NCBI GenBank assembly: GCA_964432595.1
Contig: CAYSOF010000010.1
Span: forward strand, 62,001-126,000
Direction of reading: 5' to 3'
Origin: DASYLJ01 sp964432595
GTDB taxonomy: Bacteria; Desulfobacterota; Binatia; DP-6
Length of the DNA: 64,000 nt
Under the pieces are notes generated by a model. The model ran no database searches. It was not told the DNA's origin and saw nothing but the letters and a program-made list of their open reading frames with translations. Position 1 is the first letter of the stretch. The number at the start of each line of letters is the position of its first letter. This document shows, piece by piece, positions 41,419 to 50,680 of this stretch. Both the position numbers and the translations under genes were made by a program.

Positions 41419-41916
41419 TCAGCCCGCGGCGGCTCGCTCCAGCGTCGCGACGTCGAGCTTCTTCATCTGCAGCATCGCCGTCATCGCCCGCTCGCGGACG
41501 GCCGGGTCCCGGTGGTCCATGAGCTCGGCCATGATCGTCGGGACGATCTGCCACGACAGCCCGTAGCGATCCTTGAGCCAGCCGCACTGCTGCGCGTTCG
41601 GGTCACCGCCCGCCGACAGCCGCTCCCAGAAGTAGTCGACCTCCCGCTGGGTCTCACAGTTCACCTGCAGCGACACGGCCTCGTTGAACGTGAAGACCGG
41701 ACCGCCGTTCAGCGCGGTGAACGCCTGGCCGTCGAGCTCGAACTCCACCGTCATCACCGAGCCGGCGGGGCGGCCGTGGATCTCCTTGCCGGCCTCGCCG
41801 TACCGGCTGATCTTGGTGATCTTCGAGTTGCGGAAGACCGAGACGTAGAACGTCGCGGCCTCTTCGGCCCGATCGTCGAACCACAGGCACGGAACGATTT
41901 TCTGGATGCTCGCCAT
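41419..41916 (-). CDS. VOC/PhnB-like small protein
   Basis: The 165-residue protein has the PhnB/3-demethylubiquinone-methyltransferase-like VOC fold. Its motifs are IQKIVPCLWFDDRAEEAATFY, VEFELDGQAFTALNGGP, VDYFWERLSAGG and DRYGLSWQIVPTIMAELM. Family function is mostly unknown. They may bind metal-coordinated substrates, and some dimerise to form one site. The Shine-Dalgarno AAGGAGGA precedes ATG 41916. Confidence 0.9.
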   Translation of the reverse strand: MASIQKIVPCLWFDDRAEEAATFYVSVFRNSKITKISRYGEAGKEIHGRPAGSVMTVEFELDGQAFTALNGGPVFTFNEAVSLQVNCETQREVDYFWERLSAGGDPNAQQCGWLKDRYGLSWQIVPTIMAELMDHRDPAVRERAMTAMLQMKKLDVATLERAAAG

Positions 41917-42095
41917 GACTCCTCCTTCTGGACGGTCGTCGAACGGGCGCAAGCCGGATCGACATCGCTCGCCGCCGCGGCGCCACATCCGGCACTGGAT
42001 GCGGCGTCGACCGCCACCCGCCCAGCTTTCTTCTTGACGACGCCCGCTGCGGCGCGGTACGCCGCCGGCGCACGGTCGCATCGACGGAGGGGCAC

Positions 42096-45000
42096 ATGGC
42101 GTACGTTCTCCGCGCGTTCCGTTCGAGATTCCGGACCGTTCTCGCCGCCGTCGGCCTGCTGACGGCCGATCCCGCGCTGGCGCTCGACTACCAGGGGCGG
42201 GACTTCGTGCTCGCGTTTCTCCCCGGGCTGGTCGAGCAGCGGACCGCCGACGGCATCCTCCCGCCGCGGCGCCGGGTGTCGCTGCAGCTGGCCAGCGACG
42301 TGGGCGCGACGGTCACCGTCGAGTATCCGCTCGGGGCGCCGACGTTCACCCGGACCGTGTACGTGCCGGCCGAAAGCGTCCTCACGGTCGAGCTGCCGGA
42401 GGCGGCATCGAGCGCGTGGCCCGCCGGCCTGGTCGCCCGCAACGCCGTCCGGGCGTCGACGAGCGATCCCGCGCCGGCGCGCTTCACCGTGACGCTCGTC
42501 AACACGATCCGGTTCGCTTCCGACTCCGGCCTGGCGTTGCCGCGCGCCGCGCTCGGCGTCGACTACCTGACGATCATGCCGGCGGTGTCACCCGTCAAGG
42601 CGGCGAACACCTTCGTGGTCGCCGCGGTCGAGGACGGCACGACCGTCACCATCACGCCGACGAGCGACCTGCAGGGCGGGTTTCCCGCCGCCGTCCCGTT
42701 CGTGGTCACGCTCGACGCCGGCGAGGGCTTCTACGGCCGCAGCGACCTCTTTCTCACCGGCGTCGATCTCACCGGCACGTCCATCGTCGCCGACCGTCCG
42801 GTGACGGTGACCAACGGCGACTTCTGCGCGCGCATTCCGAACGCGGCGTCTGCCTGCGACCACGTGTTCGAGGTCGCGGTGCCGACGACGCGGTGGGGAC
42901 GGACGGTTCCCGTGGTCCCGCTTCCGGCGCGGCCGGCGGGATCGATCTACCGGGTCGTCGCGGCCGAGAACGGCACGACGCTCAGCCTGAACGGCGGCTT
43001 TCTCGCCACGCTCGACCGCGGCGACTTCGTCGACACGGCGCCGCTGACGGGCTTCCACCTGTTCACGGGCGATCGGCCCATCGCGGTCATGCAGATGATG
43101 ACGGGCGCCACGACGGCGGCCGACGGCGTCTTCGGCGATCCCGCCACCGGCAACATGCTGCCCGTCGAGGATTTCGCCGCGCGGCACGTGTTCGCGACGG
43201 TGGCCTACGGCGCGTTCGACGAGCATTGGATGGCGCTGATCGCGGACGCCGGCGACGCCGCCGCGGGCGCGGTCGTGCTGAACGGCGTCCCGATTCCCGC
43301 GGCGGCGTTCACGCCGATCACGGGCTCGGCCTTCGCCGGCACGCTGCGACCGCTGCCGCCGGGCACGCATCACACGCGCTCGCCGCGGCCGCATCACGTC
43401 ACGGTCGCCGGGCTGAACGTCTTCGACTCGTACCTGCACCCCGTCGGCGAGCGCCGCGGCCCGGACCACTTCCTGTGCCACCCGACGAAGCTCAAGTCGC
43501 CATCCACGGTGACGCTGGCCGACGAGCTCGGCAGCGGCACCTACGTCGCCTACGTGCTCGACGGGCTCTGTGCCCCCGCCGACAAGAACGGCGAGGGCGT
43601 CGTCGACACCACGACGCATCTGACGTCGTGGCGACTGCGCGGCCCGGACACGCCGGCGAGCGTCGAGGTCGACAACCAGTTCGGCCGCTTCGTCCTCGAT
43701 CTGGGGCGCACCGACAGCCTGCTCGTGCCGGCCAACAAGTCGCATGCCCCGGCGCCGCCGCCGCCCGCGCCGGATCCGGCGGATCACGCGGTCGACCACT
43801 ACCGCTGCCTCCGGGCGACGCTGCATCCGGACTCGCCGCGGCCGCCGGCGCGGCTCGAGGTGGACGTCAGCGACCAGTTCGGCGCGGACCGCATCGCACG
43901 CATCGCCAAGCCCACGCGGCTCTGCGTCCCGACCGACAAGAACCACGAGGGCGTGCGCGGCTCCGACTGGCTCCTGTGCTTCCGGGCCAAGGTGCGGCCG
44001 GGACATCCGGCGGCGCTGGTCCGCACGCACGACCAGCTCGGGCTGCGGTCGCACAAGGTGCGCAGCGGCAACGAGCTGTGCCTCCCGACCCGGCGGGTCA
44101 CCACCGACTGCTGCACGCCGCGGCCGACGCGCTGCCGGCGCAACGGCGTCGACCAGGGGCCGTGCGACACGCCCGAGCTGATCGCGTCATGCGCGGCGAA
44201 CGGCGGGATCTGTCAGAGCGTCAACTGCGACTTCCAGTGCGGCAACGGCGCGCTCGAGCCGTGGTGCTGCGAGGAGTGCGACGACGGCACGCGCCTCGAC
44301 GGCGACGGGTGCTCCGCCACGTGTCGGAATCAGCCGTGCTGCATCAAGCAGCCGACGCGCTGCGCGAACGATCGGCGCGTGCCCTGCGACGACCTGAGCG
44401 ACTGCGCGCGTGCCGGCGTCGGCGGGCTCTGCCTGAGCTTCCCGTGCGACGCCCAGTGCGGCAACGGCACGACCGAGCCGTGGTGCTGCGAGGAGTGCGA
44501 CGACGGCGAGGACTGCCAGGCGCCGTGTCGCGAGGAGTCGTGCACGCCCCAGCCCTGCCGCTGCGTGAACGATCCCGACACCGGATGCCCGACCGGCAGC
44601 GAATGTGCGCCCGGCGATCAGTGCCTGTGCTACTCGTGCGCGAGCTTCTGCGGCAACGGCCAGGTCGAGGACTGGTGCTGCGAGCAGTGCGACGACGGGG
44701 CGCCGCTCGGCTCCGAGTACTGCACGGGGCAGTGTCGCGCGGCGGAGTGCAATCCACAGCCGTGCCGGTGCGTGGACGACACGCGCATCGCCTGTGGCAG
44801 CGATGCCGACTGCCCGACCGGTTCCTGCCTCTGCTTCGACTGCGACAGCCGGTGCGGCGACGGCACCCTCGATCCGTGGTGCTGTGAGGAGTGCGACGAC
44901 GGCACGCGGCTCGACGGCGACGGCTGCTCCGCGACGTGCAAGGGACAGCCGTGCTGCGTGCGGCAGCCGACCCGCTGCGCGAACGACCTGCGCGTGCCGT

Positions 45001-45152
45001 GCGACGTGATCGGCGACGACTGCGCGCGCGCCGGAGTGGGCGGACCGTGCATCAGCGTGCTCTGCGACCAGCGGTGCGGCGACGGCGTCGTCGATCCCTG
45101 GTGCTGCGAGCAGTGCGACGACGGCGACGTCTGTTCGGGCGGGCCGCCCTGA
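42096..45152 (+). CDS. Large secreted cysteine-rich protein with IgGFc-binding-type N-terminus
   Basis: The 1018-residue protein starts with a signal peptide (cleavage near ALA|LDY, about residue 30). Residues 35-450 match an IgGFc-binding-type beta-rich domain (DYLTIMPAVSPVKAANTFVVAA, VEDGTTVTITPT, GSIYRVVAAENGTTLSL). Then come three copies of a 60-100-residue module, each with a DHYxC start and a CxPxDKNxEG end (Cys at about 460, 571 and 628). The last third has five repeats of C-G-N/D-G-x2-E/D-x-WCCEECDDG type, starting at residues 715, 788, 852, 920 and 994. It is rich in cysteine and probably heavily disulfide bonded on the cell surface. No anchor is visible. GGAGGGG precedes the ATG. 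Confidence 0.82.
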   Translation: MAYVLRAFRSRFRTVLAAVGLLTADPALALDYQGRDFVLAFLPGLVEQRTADGILPPRRRVSLQLASDVGATVTVEYPLGAPTFTRTVYVPAESVLTVELPEAASSAWPAGLVARNAVRASTSDPAPARFTVTLVNTIRFASDSGLALPRAALGVDYLTIMPAVSPVKAANTFVVAAVEDGTTVTITPTSDLQGGFPAAVPFVVTLDAGEGFYGRSDLFLTGVDLTGTSIVADRPVTVTNGDFCARIPNAASACDHVFEVAVPTTRWGRTVPVVPLPARPAGSIYRVVAAENGTTLSLNGGFLATLDRGDFVDTAPLTGFHLFTGDRPIAVMQMMTGATTAADGVFGDPATGNMLPVEDFAARHVFATVAYGAFDEHWMALIADAGDAAAGAVVLNGVPIPAAAFTPITGSAFAGTLRPLPPGTHHTRSPRPHHVTVAGLNVFDSYLHPVGERRGPDHFLCHPTKLKSPSTVTLADELGSGTYVAYVLDGLCAPADKNGEGVVDTTTHLTSWRLRGPDTPASVEVDNQFGRFVLDLGRTDSLLVPANKSHAPAPPPPAPDPADHAVDHYRCLRATLHPDSPRPPARLEVDVSDQFGADRIARIAKPTRLCVPTDKNHEGVRGSDWLLCFRAKVRPGHPAALVRTHDQLGLRSHKVRSGNELCLPTRRVTTDCCTPRPTRCRRNGVDQGPCDTPELIASCAANGGICQSVNCDFQCGNGALEPWCCEECDDGTRLDGDGCSATCRNQPCCIKQPTRCANDRRVPCDDLSDCARAGVGGLCLSFPCDAQCGNGTTEPWCCEECDDGEDCQAPCREESCTPQPCRCVNDPDTGCPTGSECAPGDQCLCYSCASFCGNGQVEDWCCEQCDDGAPLGSEYCTGQCRAAECNPQPCRCVDDTRIACGSDADCPTGSCLCFDCDSRCGDGTLDPWCCEECDDGTRLDGDGCSATCKGQPCCVRQPTRCANDLRVPCDVIGDDCARAGVGGPCISVLCDQRCGDGVVDPWCCEQCDDGDVCSGGPP
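44238..45125 (+). repeat. Five tandem cysteine-rich repeats inside the large secreted protein
   Basis: Repeats begin at 44238, 44457, 44649, 44853 and 45075, so the period is 73, 64, 68 and 74 residues. Each has a 17-residue core in which WCC is inserted into the Myxococcus-type EPGEECDDG motif. Two intervening styles alternate: one with QPTRCANDxRVPCD and the other with NPQPCRCVDD. The first style recurs almost unchanged at about 44330 and 44945, which points to recent duplication. Confidence 0.8.
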
Positions 45153-45158
45153 GGGCCG

Positions 45159-45641
45159 TCAGGCCGGGTCGCCGTCGATCACGACGACGGCGTCGGGGAC
45201 CGCGCCGCTGCGCGGAAACCGCGCGCCGTACGCCGCCTTCATGGCGTCGATGATCGCGATCACGCGGGCGCGGCTGTCGGCCAGCACGATGCGCGAGTCG
45301 GCGTCGGTGAGCCCGATCGCCGGATTGAGACAGCCGATGCTCGAGAGATAGCCGCCGCGGTGATGCGCCGGGTGGATCAGGATGGCCGTGCGCGCGCCAG
45401 TCTCGGTCAGGCCGATGCCCGGCCGCGGCCCGCCGCGCGCCGCGTAGCCGTACGTCCGGTAGCGGGTGCCCGCGTGGATCACGATGGGGTAGCGGCCCGG
45501 AGCGATGCGGCGATGGTGCGCCACGCCGGAGGCCGTGTTGTCGCCGGGGCCGCCGCGTTCGACCATCTGGCCGTCCAGCCCGGCGATGGGCGTCCCGTTC
45601 CAGTAGCAGCGGTATTCGCCGACCGTGCGTGCATGGCCCAC
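45159..45641 (-). CDS. DUF5675/YkuD-like domain protein
   Basis: The 160-residue protein has the pattern of DUF5675-like L,D-transpeptidase-related domains: GRYPIVIHAGTRYRTYGY, AILIHPAHHRGGYLSSIGCLNPAIGL with His and Cys in HxxGC-like spacing, and RARVIAIIDAMKAAY. The Cys could be a nucleophile. No signal peptide is seen, though one could lie upstream of this start. GTG 45641 has GAGGAGG upstream. Function is unknown; peptidoglycan contact is a guess from the fold. Confidence 0.55.
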   Translation of the reverse strand: MGHARTVGEYRCYWNGTPIAGLDGQMVERGGPGDNTASGVAHHRRIAPGRYPIVIHAGTRYRTYGYAARGGPRPGIGLTETGARTAILIHPAHHRGGYLSSIGCLNPAIGLTDADSRIVLADSRARVIAIIDAMKAAYGARFPRSGAVPDAVVVIDGDPA

Positions 45642-45721
45642 GCCGTCGCGCTCCTCCTCGCGGAGGCGACGGACGCGGATGCAGAAGCCCGTCCGCGGGA
45701 TGCCGGCGGCGCGCGCCCGCG

Positions 45722-46978
45722 TCAGCTCTTCACCTTGACGGTGAGCCGGCCCGCCGGCGCGCCGTCGCGCAGCAGGCGGAGCGTGCCCTTGATCCGCACG
45801 GGCACCCCCTGCTTGTCGGTCTCGACGCGGAGCGTGTCGCGCGGGTCGATCGTGACGTCGCCCGCCGGGGCGCCGAGCGCCTGCAGCTCACCGCCGGCGA
45901 CGTCGCCCAGCGCGGCGCGCGCGTCGTCGGTCGGCGTGAGCGCGTACGACCGGCTCTTGCCGAGACGTCGCGCCGTCCCGCCGTACACGTGCCCGGCGCC
46001 GTCGGCGGCCGTCCACGCGTCGTTGCCGAGCGTGACGTTCCACGCCAGCGTCGTCTTGCCGCGCGTGCGGCCCGCGCGCAGGAGGCCGGCGCCGCTCAGC
46101 ACGCGCTGCGCGGGTGGGTCGGGCAGCTCGAAGCGGGACACGAAGTCCCAGATCGTCTTCGAGAGGTCGAGGTCGGGGTTGAAGTAGAGGACGTGTCCTT
46201 CGAACGGCGTGCCGATGAGCGTGTTCGCGAAGACGCTGCAGAGGCCCGTCTCGACGCCGTCGGCGCACTGCGTGTACGTCTCGCAGCGGCTGTCGCCGGT
46301 GACGACGGTCGCGTCGGGCGTCGCGCTGCTGCAGCCGTTCAGCTCCTTCCAGCGCGCGAACGTACCGGCGGCGGATCCGAACGAGCCGCCCTCGTAGGGG
46401 ACCAGCGTGTCCGTCAGCCCGAACCCGGACAGGACCGCGATCGGCCGCGACGGCTGGCAGTCGGTGATCGGCGAGTACGCGATGGGGAACGCCATGGGGG
46501 CGGCCGCCGCGATCAGGTCGGCCGCCTCGCACGCCATGCGGTGGCTCATCGCGCCGCCGTTGGAGAGACCGGTGACGTAGATGCGGCGGCGATCGATCCG
46601 CGCCTGCGCGGCGACGTCCTCGATCACCGTGCGCAGGAACCCGACGTCGTCCGTGTCCGCGTTGCCGCAGCAGATGCCGGCGTTCCACGCGTTGGCGATG
46701 CCGTTCGGGTGCACCACGACGAAGCCGTGCGCGTCGGCGAGCGGCACCGCCTGCGAGACCACCTCCTGCTGCTCGGCGTTCGATGTGAACCCGTGCACGT
46801 TGACGAGCAGCGGCACCTCGCGCGTGCCGTCGTACCCCGTGGGCACGTGCAGCCGGTAGTTGCGCTCGACGCCTCCGAACCCGAGCGTCCGGATGTAGTT
46901 GCCGGGCGCGATCGCGGCGGATGCGACCGGTGCCGTCCCGAGGGCCAGGGCCAGTGCGAGGATCGAGCGACGCGTCAT
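45722..46978 (-). CDS. Secreted esterase (PHB depolymerase/LpqC-like)
   Basis: The 418-residue protein has a signal peptide (cleavage near SAA|IAP). It then has an alpha/beta-hydrolase domain with oxyanion motif NVHGF (60-64), nucleophile Ser139 in GLSNGG, Asp188 (LTDTLVPY) and His260 (FEGHVLYF). PHB depolymerase/feruloyl-esterase family enzymes have the same layout. Cys pairs at CC103/104 and near 230-245 may form disulfides. About 130 C-terminal residues form an extra beta-rich domain, with strands such as LAWNVTLGNDAWTAADGAG. It is a secreted polymer- or ester-degrading enzyme with an unknown substrate. Confidence 0.82.
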   Translation of the reverse strand: MTRRSILALALALGTAPVASAAIAPGNYIRTLGFGGVERNYRLHVPTGYDGTREVPLLVNVHGFTSNAEQQEVVSQAVPLADAHGFVVVHPNGIANAWNAGICCGNADTDDVGFLRTVIEDVAAQARIDRRRIYVTGLSNGGAMSHRMACEAADLIAAAAPMAFPIAYSPITDCQPSRPIAVLSGFGLTDTLVPYEGGSFGSAAGTFARWKELNGCSSATPDATVVTGDSRCETYTQCADGVETGLCSVFANTLIGTPFEGHVLYFNPDLDLSKTIWDFVSRFELPDPPAQRVLSGAGLLRAGRTRGKTTLAWNVTLGNDAWTAADGAGHVYGGTARRLGKSRSYALTPTDDARAALGDVAGGELQALGAPAGDVTIDPRDTLRVETDKQGVPVRIKGTLRLLRDGAPAGRLTVKVKS

Positions 46979-47068
46979 GCGTACGCGGCTACACCAGGCC
47001 CCCGAAGGCCGGCAAGGAGAAACCCGCCGACCGGTCCACGGCCGGGCGCGAACCGCCGTCCGCCCGGC

Positions 47069-49288
47069 TCAGCTCGCCGGGGCGGTGGCGCGATGGCGCT
47101 GCAGCCAGGCGTCGATCTGGGCGAGCAGGGCCTGGTCGCCGCGCGCCTCCGCCAGGCGGCGCGCCTGCTCGGCCATCGCGAGCGCCCGATCGGCGTCGCC
47201 GATCGCCGCATACGCCGTCGCACACTTGAGCCGCACCTCGGGATCGTCCGGGGCGAGACGGACGAGCGCCTCGAAGTGCGGGAGCGCGTCGCGCGGCCGG
47301 CCCACGTCCAGCAGGGCGCTCGCCAGGTTGTAGCGGGCGCTGGCGTAGTCGGGCTTGCGGCGCACGGCGTTCTCGAACCGTGCGACGGCCTCGGAGGTGC
47401 GACCGGCGGCGACCAGCGCGACGCCGAGGTTGTTGTGCGCCTGGACGTCACCGGGCGTGAGCCGTACGGCGGCCTCGAACTGCGCCAGGGCGTCTGCGGG
47501 GCGTCCGATCGTCATCAACGCCGCGCCGAGACCGGTGCGGGTGTCGGCGTCGTCGGGGGCGAGCTGCACGGCCCGCTCGAGGTGCGCGAGCGCCTCGTCG
47601 GTGCGTCCGAGCTGGATGAGCGCCGTGCCGAGGTTCAGGTGGACGAGCCCCTTGGGCTTGGTCGGCTCGAGCACCAGCGCCTGCTCGAGGTGGGGGATCG
47701 CGTCGGCAGGGCGTCCCATCTTCGTCAGCACCGAGCCGAGGTTGTTGTGCGCGACGGCGCTGCCCGGATCGAACTCCAACGCCCGCCGGAGCTCCGCTTC
47801 CGCTTCCGGCGCGCGGCCGAGACGGTTCAACGCGGCGGCGAGGTTCTCGCGCGCCCACGTGTGGTTCGGCTCGAGCTCGATGGCGCGCCGGTATCGCGCC
47901 AGCGCTTCCGCGTCGCGTCCGAGGGCGACGAGCTCGTTGCCCGTGTTGTAGTGCGCCATCGCATCGGTCGGTTGGCGGAGCGCGTTGTCCTCCCAGATCG
48001 ACAACGCGCTCTCGTATGCGCCGAGCCGCACGACGCTCACCGTCGCGAGCGCCACGACCACCACGCCGCAGCCGGCGGCGAGCGCGCGCCCGCCCACTCC
48101 GCGCGCACGCGCGAGACGATGGGTGCCGATGACGAGCAGCGCCAGCAGCGGCACGAGCGGCAGGAACATCCGCCGCTCGGACACCATCATCTTGATGAGC
48201 GGGACGATCGCCATCGGCACCAGGAGCAGCGCAACCGCCGTGCCGACGAAGCCGATCGCGCGCCGCTGCCACAGCGCCATCGCCACGGCGACGCCGAGCA
48301 CGCCCAGGGCCACGAGCCAGGGGAGCGCGTCGCCGAGCGTGCGCAGGTACTCGGGCGCGTAGTGGAGCGCGAGCGGCCACGGCCAGACCGTCAGCTTCAG
48401 GTACAGGAAGAAGACCTTCGCCTGCGTGACGTACCAGACCCAGGCCGGGACGTCGTACCGGCTGTCGGCGAGGTTCTCGACGTTGCCGAAGTTGAGGACG
48501 AAGAGCAGCGTCCAGCTCGCCGTCACGCCGGCATAGAGCAGCGGCGCGCGGCGCAGCGCATCCCAGGGGGAGCGACGGAAGAACGTCCACTCGAAGAGCA
48601 GCATGACGAACGGGAGCGTGACGCACGTCTGCTTCGCCGCCGCGCCCGTCACTGCGCAGCTCGCCGCGACCACGACCCAGCGGGTGTGTTCCGCCGGCGG
48701 CCCGGTCCAGTAGCGGAGCGCGGCCCACACGGCGGTCAGGTAGAGCAGCCCGGCCAGCAGCTCGGTGCGCAGGTTCACCGAGACGACCGTCTCGGTGTTG
48801 AGCGGGTGCACCGCCCACACGAGCGCGACGGCGAGCCCGAGCGCGTCGGCCGACCGATCGAACGCGCCGCCGAAGTAGGGGAGCCGCAGCGTGCGCCGCA
48901 CGATCGCCGCCACGACCGCGGCGGCGAGCACGAAGAGGAGGGCGTTGACGATCCGGTAGCCGACCGGATCGAGCCCGTGCACCGCGTAGCCCAGCGCCAG
49001 GCTCAGGTTCGAGAGCGGCCGCCGCCCGACGGGCAGCGAGGGGTCGGGATTCAGCGGGCCGCGATGCTGCGGGTCGCCGGCGAGCGGCCAGAGCCGGGTG
49101 ATCGACTCGTTCTCGACGAGCGCCTGGACGTCGTCGAAGACGAACGGGGCGTCGAGGGTGCGCGCGTAGATCGCGACGACGACGACCGCGAGGAGGCCGA
49201 GCGTCGCGAGCGCCGTGATGCGCGGCGCGGGCTCACCGTGCCCGGACGGACGGCGGGCGTTTCGTCGGGCGTCAGGCCGGGCGTCCAC
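47069..49288 (-). CDS. TMTC-like membrane protein with C-terminal TPR array
   Basis: The 739-residue protein has about ten membrane helices in the first 420 residues, starting at 27-43. The last 310 residues are TPR repeats, at least eight, such as MAHYNTGNELVALGRDAEALARYRRAIELEP. Residues 49-62 (FVFDDVQALVENES) carry an FDD-type motif placed as in metazoan TMTC O-mannosyltransferases. The layout suggests a membrane glycosyltransferase acting on secreted proteins. Bacterial members of this group are common but uncharacterised. No genes of sugar-donor synthesis are adjacent. Confidence 0.75.
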   Translation of the reverse strand: MDARPDARRNARRPSGHGEPAPRITALATLGLLAVVVVAIYARTLDAPFVFDDVQALVENESITRLWPLAGDPQHRGPLNPDPSLPVGRRPLSNLSLALGYAVHGLDPVGYRIVNALLFVLAAAVVAAIVRRTLRLPYFGGAFDRSADALGLAVALVWAVHPLNTETVVSVNLRTELLAGLLYLTAVWAALRYWTGPPAEHTRWVVVAASCAVTGAAAKQTCVTLPFVMLLFEWTFFRRSPWDALRRAPLLYAGVTASWTLLFVLNFGNVENLADSRYDVPAWVWYVTQAKVFFLYLKLTVWPWPLALHYAPEYLRTLGDALPWLVALGVLGVAVAMALWQRRAIGFVGTAVALLLVPMAIVPLIKMMVSERRMFLPLVPLLALLVIGTHRLARARGVGGRALAAGCGVVVVALATVSVVRLGAYESALSIWEDNALRQPTDAMAHYNTGNELVALGRDAEALARYRRAIELEPNHTWARENLAAALNRLGRAPEAEAELRRALEFDPGSAVAHNNLGSVLTKMGRPADAIPHLEQALVLEPTKPKGLVHLNLGTALIQLGRTDEALAHLERAVQLAPDDADTRTGLGAALMTIGRPADALAQFEAAVRLTPGDVQAHNNLGVALVAAGRTSEAVARFENAVRRKPDYASARYNLASALLDVGRPRDALPHFEALVRLAPDDPEVRLKCATAYAAIGDADRALAMAEQARRLAEARGDQALLAQIDAWLQRHRATAPAS

Positions 49289-49327
49289 CTCGGCCTCCTA
49301 CTACGCGGTGGGGCGCCGGCGAAACGC

Positions 49328-49963
49328 TCAGGACTTGGTGAGCGTCTCGCCCCGGGCGGTCTTCTCTTTGAGCAGCGCCAGCAGCTTCTCGGGACCGCCG
49401 TTGGCGACGATGTCCTGGAATTGCGCGCGGAAGTTCGCCACGAGGCTCACGCGCTCGATGATGAAGTCGATGATCTTCCACTGCCCGTCGGTCTGCCGCA
49501 GCCGGTAGTCGACGGTCACGTCGCTGCCGCCGCCGCCGCGCACGATGATCGACTTGACGGTCCAGTCGCCGTTCGACTCCGGGCGATCGCCGGTGATCTG
49601 CACGGTCTCGTTGCGGTACTCGTCGAGCCGCTTGCCGTAGGTCGCTGAGAGATGGCGCTGGAACTCCTGGACGAATTCCTGCTGCTGCGTGGGGGAGAAC
49701 TTGGGCCAGTTGCGCGCGAGGACGAGCTTCGACAGCGCGGGGAAGTCGACGCTCGACAGCACCACGGCCTCGACCTTCTGTCGCTTCGCGTCGGCCGACA
49801 GGCCGCCGTCCTTCAGCACGGCGAGCACCTGATCGCTGGTGCGCTGCACGACCGCCTTCGGATCGTCGGCGGCGCCGGCGACCGCGGCGCAGAGCGCCAC
49901 GGCACCGAGCACGACACCGAGGCGGGCGCTACGGTTCGATGTATTCATACAACGTGTCGTCAT
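49328..49963 (-). CDS. mlaC: MlaC/Ttg2D periplasmic phospholipid-binding protein
   Basis: The 211-residue protein has a signal peptide (cleavage near AGA|ADD) and the MlaC fold: FPALSKLVLARNWPKFSPTQQQEFVQEFQRHL and DVTVDYRLRQTDGQWKIIDFIIERVSLVANFRAQF. MlaC carries phospholipids across the periplasm between the outer-membrane MlaA and the inner-membrane MlaFED complex. It is the last of the mla genes. The start at 49963 has GGGAG upstream, and an internal ATG at 49948 is an alternative. It overlaps the mlaA end by 35 bases. Confidence 0.9.
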   Translation of the reverse strand: MTTRCMNTSNRSARLGVVLGAVALCAAVAGAADDPKAVVQRTSDQVLAVLKDGGLSADAKRQKVEAVVLSSVDFPALSKLVLARNWPKFSPTQQQEFVQEFQRHLSATYGKRLDEYRNETVQITGDRPESNGDWTVKSIIVRGGGGSDVTVDYRLRQTDGQWKIIDFIIERVSLVANFRAQFQDIVANGGPEKLLALLKEKTARGETLTKS

Positions 49964-50663
49964 TGGGACTCCCGTCGTCCGCGGTGTCCTGATCCTTCAC
50001 CAGCGCCTCCCGGCGCTGCGTGTAGGCGTTGCGGACGAAGATGTAGTAGTCGAGCGATGCCGCCTTCGCTTCGGCCACCGCGCCGAGGAACTGCGCGCGC
50101 GTGTTGATCACGTCGATCAGCCGAACGCCGGCGGTGATGAACCCGTCGATGAAGAACGGGGTGATGCTGGCGGCGGAGTCGAACACGAGGCCGCCCGTGT
50201 CGCGGACGTTCGACGCGCCGATGAACGGCAGGACGAGGTAGGGACCGCTCGGCACGCCCCAGACGCCGAGCGTCTGGCCGAAGTCTTCGTTGCTCTGCTT
50301 GAGGCCGATGTCGCTCGCCGGGTCGAGGAAGCCGGCGCCGCCGAGCATGGTGTTCACGGTGAAGCGGGCGACCGTCTGCGCCGAGTCGACCAGCTTCCCC
50401 TGCAGGATGTCATTCACGAAGCGGATCGGGAAGCGGAGATTCTCGAAGAAATTCGAGAAGCCGGTCTGGATGGGCTTCGGCAGCGCCCAGTCCCAGCCCT
50501 TCGCCACCGGCTCGAGGACGTAGACGTCCACGCGATCGTTGAACCAGAAGATCCGGCGGTTGAAGCCCTCCCACGGATCGTGCTCCTCGGCGAGGATCGG
50601 CGGCGCGACGCCGAGGCAGAGGAGGGCCATCCCGAGCAGGAGCCGTCGTCGCATGCGTGTCAT
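49929..50663 (-). CDS. mlaA: MlaA/VacJ family protein
   Basis: The 244-residue protein has a signal peptide (cleavage near ILA|EE) and the VacJ blocks: DPWEGFNRRIFWFNDRVDVYVLEPVAKGWDW, FENLRFPIRFVNDILQGK and NTMLGGAGFLDPASDIGL. It forms a donut-like channel in the outer membrane that removes phospholipid from the outer leaflet. The Cys in the signal is not in a proper lipobox (ALLC), so it may not be a lipoprotein as in E. coli. ATG 50663 was preferred to ATG 50684 because AGGAAGGA lies upstream. The upstream option overlaps mlaD by ATGA. Confidence 0.9.
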   Translation of the reverse strand: MTRMRRRLLLGMALLCLGVAPPILAEEHDPWEGFNRRIFWFNDRVDVYVLEPVAKGWDWALPKPIQTGFSNFFENLRFPIRFVNDILQGKLVDSAQTVARFTVNTMLGGAGFLDPASDIGLKQSNEDFGQTLGVWGVPSGPYLVLPFIGASNVRDTGGLVFDSAASITPFFIDGFITAGVRLIDVINTRAQFLGAVAEAKAASLDYYIFVRNAYTQRREALVKDQDTADDGSPNDDTLYEYIEP

Positions 50664-50680
50664 TCTTCCGTCCTTCCTCA

